Shown: positions 44,031 to 47,234 of the stretch, piece by piece
How positions within the stretch are numbered: the first letter of the stretch is position 1
How the letters are laid out: each line of letters begins with the position of its first letter
Assembly: GCA_009779135.1 (NCBI GenBank)
Contig: WREW01000007.1
Coordinates: 1 to 47,234, forward strand
Reading direction: 5' to 3'
Source of the DNA: Alphaproteobacteria bacterium
GTDB taxonomy: Bacteria > Pseudomonadota > Alphaproteobacteria > UBA9219
Length of the DNA: 47,234 nucleotides
Made by a program: the position numbers and the translations under genes
Notes under the pieces: generated by a model
Told to the model about the DNA's origin: nothing
The model's database searches: none
Seen by the model: only the letters and a program-made list of their open reading frames with translations

Positions 44031-44130
44031 TGTCATCCTCGGGCAACCGCGCAGCGGTTGAGCCGGGGATCTGACATGGGTGCTAACGTCAGATCCCCGA
44101 GTTCTTGCTCCGCAAGCCCCGAGGATGACA
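44031..44130. repeat. Palindromic intergenic repeat, family A, copy 3
   Basis: A 100-bp element bounded by TGTCATCCTCGGG and CCCGAGGATGACA, inner arms CGGGGATCTGAC and GTCAGATCCCCG, arm hairpins CAACCGCGCAGCGGTTG and CTTGCTCCGCAAG. Same orientation as copy 2. It lies between the convergent exported-protein gene and recR. Confidence 0.92.
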
Positions 44131-44151
44131 ATGGGGTGGATGAATCAGTCT

Positions 44152-44748
44152 TCAACAAGCCGCGCGGCGAGCAAGCAGTGCAGCCGTTAGCGTCCCGTCA
44201 TCCAGATAATCAAGCTCCCCGCCCACAGGAAGTCCATGCGCGAGCCGCGTGAGTTTTAAGGGGAGATTTTCAAGTTTTTCAATCACATAATGCGCCGTTG
44301 TCTGGCCTTCCACCGTGGCGCCCAAGGCCAGAATAACCTCGGCAACCTGCTGCGTTTCAACCCGTTTAATAAGGCTATCAAGCCGCAGATCCGAAGGCCG
44401 CACGCCATCAAGCGCAGACAAAGTGCCGCCGAGCACATGATAAAGCCCTTTGAACGCGCGTGAACGCTCAAGCGCCCAAAGATCCGCAACATCTTCAACC
44501 ACGCACAAAACAGAAGAGTCGCGCAAAGGGCTTTCACAAATGGCGCAAGGATCGCAAACATCCCAGTTGCCGCAAAGCGAACAGCTTTTCACATCACGAT
44601 GCACGTCCTGAAGCGCGCTCATCAAAGGCTCCATCACCTGATGCTTTTTTTGAAGCAGCGTTAAAGCCACGCGCCTTGCGCTGCGCGGCCCAAGGCCGGG
44701 GAGCTTGCCGAGAACATAAATAAGATGGTCAAGGGAAGTCGTCATCAT
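44152..44748 (-). CDS. recR: Recombination mediator protein RecR
   Basis: Works with RecF and RecO to load RecA at gaps. The 198-residue protein shows the N-terminal helix-hairpin-helix (LGKLPGLGPRSARRVALTLL), the zinc-finger CSLCGNWDVCDPCAIC, and the Toprim domain (VLCVVEDVADLWALERSRAF, LGATVEGQTTAHYVIEKLEN and RLAHGLPVGGELDYLDDGTL). The length is standard. Its ATG overlaps the ybaB stop (TAATG), so translation is coupled. The last gene of dnaX-ybaB-recR. Confidence 0.97.
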   Translation of the reverse strand: MMTTSLDHLIYVLGKLPGLGPRSARRVALTLLQKKHQVMEPLMSALQDVHRDVKSCSLCGNWDVCDPCAICESPLRDSSVLCVVEDVADLWALERSRAFKGLYHVLGGTLSALDGVRPSDLRLDSLIKRVETQQVAEVILALGATVEGQTTAHYVIEKLENLPLKLTRLAHGLPVGGELDYLDDGTLTAALLARRAAC

Positions 44749-45071
44749 TAAAACGGCAGTTTCAAGCCGGGCGGCAGGCTAAGCCCGCCCATGGCCTTGC
44801 CGGTTTCCTCCTCAATCACTTTGTCAATCCGGCCCTTGGCGTCATTATAGGCCGCCACAATCAAGGCCTCCAGCATCTCAAGATCATCCGGATCTACCGC
44901 TTTGGGATTGATGCTGACGCCAAGCAATTCATACTTGCCGTTGATGGTGACGCGGACAAGCTCGCCCCCCGCATCGCCCGTGATGTGCGTGTTGTTAAGT
45001 TTTTCCTGCATCAGATTCATCTTGGACTGCATGTCCTGAACCTGCTTCATCATCTTGCCCATATTCATCAT
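44748..45071 (-). CDS. ybaB: YbaB/EbfC family nucleoid-associated protein
   Basis: A 107-residue DNA-binding dimer. The start MMNMGKMMKQVQDMQSKMNL and the core INGKYELLGVSINPKAVDPD, LEMLEALIVAAYNDAKGRID and LSLPPGLKLPF are characteristic. It sits between dnaX (24 bases upstream) and recR (overlap), the conserved order. Confidence 0.95.
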   Translation of the reverse strand: MMNMGKMMKQVQDMQSKMNLMQEKLNNTHITGDAGGELVRVTINGKYELLGVSINPKAVDPDDLEMLEALIVAAYNDAKGRIDKVIEEETGKAMGGLSLPPGLKLPF

Positions 45072-45095
45072 AAGACTGTTTCTCCTCTAAGAGAT

Positions 45096-46778
45096 TTAAT
45101 CATCTTCTTCATCCAAAGACTCAAGCACGGCGCCATCTTCTTCTTTCGGCTCATCCGGCGCAACTTCTTTCTTGGTTAGCGCCACAAGCGTGGCCTCAGG
45201 AAAAACCTCAACAACCTGACGCATCAGCGGGTGTTCCTGCGCGTGCGCGTGGCGTTTTTCTGCGTTTATTTTATCCTCCTGCCCAAGGGTAGGCGCGCCT
45301 TCCTCATCAACCAGCGTCACCACCCAGCGCTGCCCTGTCCATTTGCTCAGACAAGAAGCCATCGCCACCGCAAGCTGCGCGGGCGCGCCTTTTTCAAGCC
45401 TGATCTCAAGCTTGCCCGCATGCAACCGGACAGGATGAACATAAGTGCAGATCTGCGCATAAAGATTGCCTTCCCGCTTTTGCGCAAACAAAGAGGCAAG
45501 CTCGCGGAAACTCTGCGGCTCTTCCAAGGCAGGCTCCGGCGCAGGCGCTGTTGCGCTGGCTGTTTTATAAACAGGCTCTTTGGAAATCTTAGGCGCTGTT
45601 TGCACGGGCGCATCCTGCTGCGGCTTTAAGGTGCGCAGCTTTTTGATAAGATCGCCCGGGGCAGGAAGCTCAGCCGCGTAAGACAGGCGCACAAGAACCA
45701 TCAAGGCCGCTTGCGCCGGATGGCTTGTGCTTTGCGTTTCGCCGATGCCTTTAAGCAAAATCTGCCATGCCCGCGCCAGCGCCGGCATGGAAATGGATTG
45801 GAGTCTTTCATAAAGCTCCCGCTCGCCTTGCGGAAGATCTGAAGATAAGCCCTCATCACCAAGAACGCGCGCGCGCGTGAGGCCGTAAATCAGCGCCGCA
45901 AGATCCTGCAAAAGCTGCAAAGGATCGCACCCGCTTTGTATCACGGCATCAAAAGTTTCAAGCGCGCGCGGCATGGCGCCTTGCAAAACATCCTCGCATA
46001 AAGACAAAACAAGGCCGCGATCTCCAAGCCCCAGCATCAGACGCACATCATCCGCTTTGCACGCGCCCTGCCCCAAAGCCAGCGCCTGATCCAAAAGACT
46101 AAGCCCGTCACGCACCGAGCCGTCTGCGGCACGCGCGATCATTTTAAGGGCTTCGTCCTCGGCTGCCGCCTTTTCTAAAGCAGCAAGTCTGGCAAAATGA
46201 GCAACAAGCGTCGCTTGATCGATACGGCGCAGATCAAAGCGCTGGCAGCGCGAAAGCACCGTCACCGGCACTTTACGGATCTCGGTTGTCGCAAAGATAA
46301 ACTTGGCATGCGAAGGCGGCTCTTCCAGCGTTTTCAAAAGCGCGTTGAAGGCGTTTTTCGAAAGCATATGCACTTCATCAAGAATGTAAATCTTGTAAGT
46401 CGCGCTTACGGGGCCATAGCGCACGCCTTCGATAATCTCGCGGATATCATCAACGCCCGTGCGCGAAGCGGCATCCATTTCCTGAACATCAACATGGCGG
46501 TCTTCGGCAATGGAGCGGCAAGCCTCGCATTGATTGCAAGGCTCGACAGGATCGGCCTTTGGCGCGCGTCCGGTGCAGTTCAGGGCTTTGGCGATAAGGC
46601 GCGCGGTGGTCGTCTTGCCAACGCCGCGCACGCCCGTCAGCATCCAAGCCTGCGGCAGGCGTCCCGCCATGATCGCGTGACGCAGCGTCCGCACCATGGC
46701 CTCCTGCCCGATAAGATCGGCAAAAACCGAAGGACGATAATGGCGGGCCAGAACGCGGTAAGAGGCAGAATCAGTCAT
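45096..46778 (-). CDS. dnaX: DNA polymerase III subunits gamma and tau
   Basis: Clamp-loader ATPase of the replicase. The 560-residue product begins MTDSASYRVLARHYRPSVFA and has the P-loop LTGVRGVGKTTTARLIAKAL, four zinc cysteines in CTGRAPKADPVEPCNQCEAC, the DEAH-like ILDEVHMLSKNAFNALLKTL and the SRC sensor (VTVLSRCQRFDL). After residue about 365 comes the proline-alanine linker and tau domain, ending in an acidic tail (LESLDEEDD). Start chosen at 46778, where the product begins like other DnaX; the frame is open to 46829, which would overlap the SRP RNA. No obvious slippery A-run frameshift site is visible in the short inspection I made. Confidence 0.96.
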   Translation of the reverse strand: MTDSASYRVLARHYRPSVFADLIGQEAMVRTLRHAIMAGRLPQAWMLTGVRGVGKTTTARLIAKALNCTGRAPKADPVEPCNQCEACRSIAEDRHVDVQEMDAASRTGVDDIREIIEGVRYGPVSATYKIYILDEVHMLSKNAFNALLKTLEEPPSHAKFIFATTEIRKVPVTVLSRCQRFDLRRIDQATLVAHFARLAALEKAAAEDEALKMIARAADGSVRDGLSLLDQALALGQGACKADDVRLMLGLGDRGLVLSLCEDVLQGAMPRALETFDAVIQSGCDPLQLLQDLAALIYGLTRARVLGDEGLSSDLPQGERELYERLQSISMPALARAWQILLKGIGETQSTSHPAQAALMVLVRLSYAAELPAPGDLIKKLRTLKPQQDAPVQTAPKISKEPVYKTASATAPAPEPALEEPQSFRELASLFAQKREGNLYAQICTYVHPVRLHAGKLEIRLEKGAPAQLAVAMASCLSKWTGQRWVVTLVDEEGAPTLGQEDKINAEKRHAHAQEHPLMRQVVEVFPEATLVALTKKEVAPDEPKEEDGAVLESLDEEDD

Positions 46779-46814
46779 GACAAAAAAGCGGCCCTCAATA
46801 TGATCTAAAACAGC

Positions 46815-46916
46815 GAGAGGCCCGCGCAAAGCGACCCGAGCCTAAGACATGTTACGGCTGCTTTCTTCCGAACCTGACCGGGTTGGCATGATGCCCGCCC
46901 GCTTGCCAGACCTCTC
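46815..46916 (-). ncRNA. ffs: Signal recognition particle RNA (4.5S type)
   Basis: On the minus strand the apical hairpin core GGTCAGGTTCGGAAGAAAGC plus AGCC is present, the universally conserved SRP RNA domain IV that binds Ffh (in E. coli GGTCAGGTCCGGAAGGAAGC). The ends GAGAGG and CCTCTC pair to close the RNA, giving about 102 nucleotides, the usual size in alphaproteobacteria. It lies just upstream of dnaX, the common position. End points are estimated from the pairing. Confidence 0.93.
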
Positions 46917-46924
46917 AACCGCCG

Positions 46925-46952
46925 ACTATAGCCTGTTTTGAAGATTTTTCAA
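46925..46952 (-). promoter_or_regulatory. Probable sigma-70 promoter of ffs
   Basis: On the minus strand TTGAAA (46952-46947) and TATAGT (46930-46925) are separated by 16 bases, and the SRP RNA begins about eight bases downstream of the -10 element. Confidence 0.65.
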
Positions 46953-46987
46953 GGGGCTGCCCTAAAATAACGGCCCATTAAGCCTTT

Positions 46988-47233
46988 TTACGCCGCGTTC
47001 AAAGACTTTCCAGCCGCGCGCCGCTGCTGTGGGGGCCGCGCGTAAAGAATCCCAAGGTTAAACCCGCTGATAATATCTTCTTTCATCTTTTGCTGCGCGG
47101 GCGTCAGGGGTGCAAGAGTCTTGGCTTCATGGGCTGCCTGCGCATGATGCGCAACTTCCCAGATTTCAGCAGCCTTTTTCCAAAGATCAGCGTTTGCGGA
47201 ATCTTTAACAGCACGTTTCCGCGCATAATGGAT
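46988..47233 (-). CDS. Partial gene, C-terminal part of a hypothetical protein
   Basis: An open frame of 81 residues with a TAA stop at 46988-46990 that runs off the right edge. Visible peptide: ADLWKKAAEIWEVAHHAQAA, APLTPAQQKMKEDIISGFNL, then GILYARPPQQRRAAGKSLNA. It is helical, with histidines and no membrane segment. I do not recognise it. The intact frame and coding-like composition make it a probable gene end; without the start it cannot be placed. Confidence 0.5.
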   Translation of the reverse strand: MHYARKRAVKDSANADLWKKAAEIWEVAHHAQAAHEAKTLAPLTPAQQKMKEDIISGFNLGILYARPPQQRRAAGKSLNAA

Positions 47234-47234
47234 C

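Noticed and set aside
46779-46829. An upstream start for dnaX at 46829.
   Set aside because: It would overlap the 3' part of the SRP RNA gene, and DnaX homology begins at the methionine at 46778.

Overview
The window is about 47 kb of gene-dense chromosomal DNA from an alphaproteobacterium. The sequence points there through several lineage-typical genes: a FliX flagellar regulator next to a DksA that keeps only one zinc-finger cysteine, the DUF4175/TIGR02302 membrane protein, a ribbon-helix-helix protein of the RHH_4 type, and the ffs-dnaX-ybaB-recR and cmk-rpsA orders. A flagellum, a CheY/CheZ pair and many exported proteins suggest a motile Gram-negative cell. The genus cannot be named from the sequence alone. 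A Rhodospirillales or Micavibrio-like lineage is only a guess.

Left part (1-17 kb): the end of an outer-membrane barrel protein; rpsA and cmk; purH; a conserved small protein ending in a CheY-binding-like peptide; a SnoaL-fold protein with a histone-like basic tail; a helical-repeat protein of unknown function; an apparent operon of an outer-membrane barrel, a pilin-like protein and a YejA-type peptide-binding protein; class I fructose-bisphosphate aldolase; an acetyl-CoA synthetase and HAD phosphatase pair; and ffh-rpsP.

Middle (17-32 kb): an orphan FlgC-like rod protein, a small glycosyltransferase-like gene between terminators, an unannotated 53-residue polyproline ORF, a CDF metal transporter with three tandem C-terminal domains, a cheY-cheZ-TPR cluster, an RHH regulator with a palindrome upstream, a small AT-rich accessory patch, a membrane protein with a degenerate nuclease domain followed by a solute-binding-like protein, rpmE and groESL.

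Right part (32-47 kb): a long leftward flagellar run flgI-flgJ-flgN-like-fliK-flgD that continues straight into a small lipoprotein, a decarboxylase-fold protein that has lost its PLP lysine, and DUF4175. Divergent from it are fliX and dksA. Between flgI and fliX sits a large cysteine-rich secreted protein together with a cluster of palindromic repeats. The window ends with recR, ybaB, dnaX, the SRP RNA gene and a partial gene.

Three families of intergenic palindromic repeats (called A, B and C here) are scattered through the window, always between genes. The most unusual observations are the apparent PLP-decarboxylase pseudoenzyme, the cysteine-rich insert in the flagellar locus, the CheY-binding-like tail on a non-flagellar small protein, and the triplicated CDF cytoplasmic domain.
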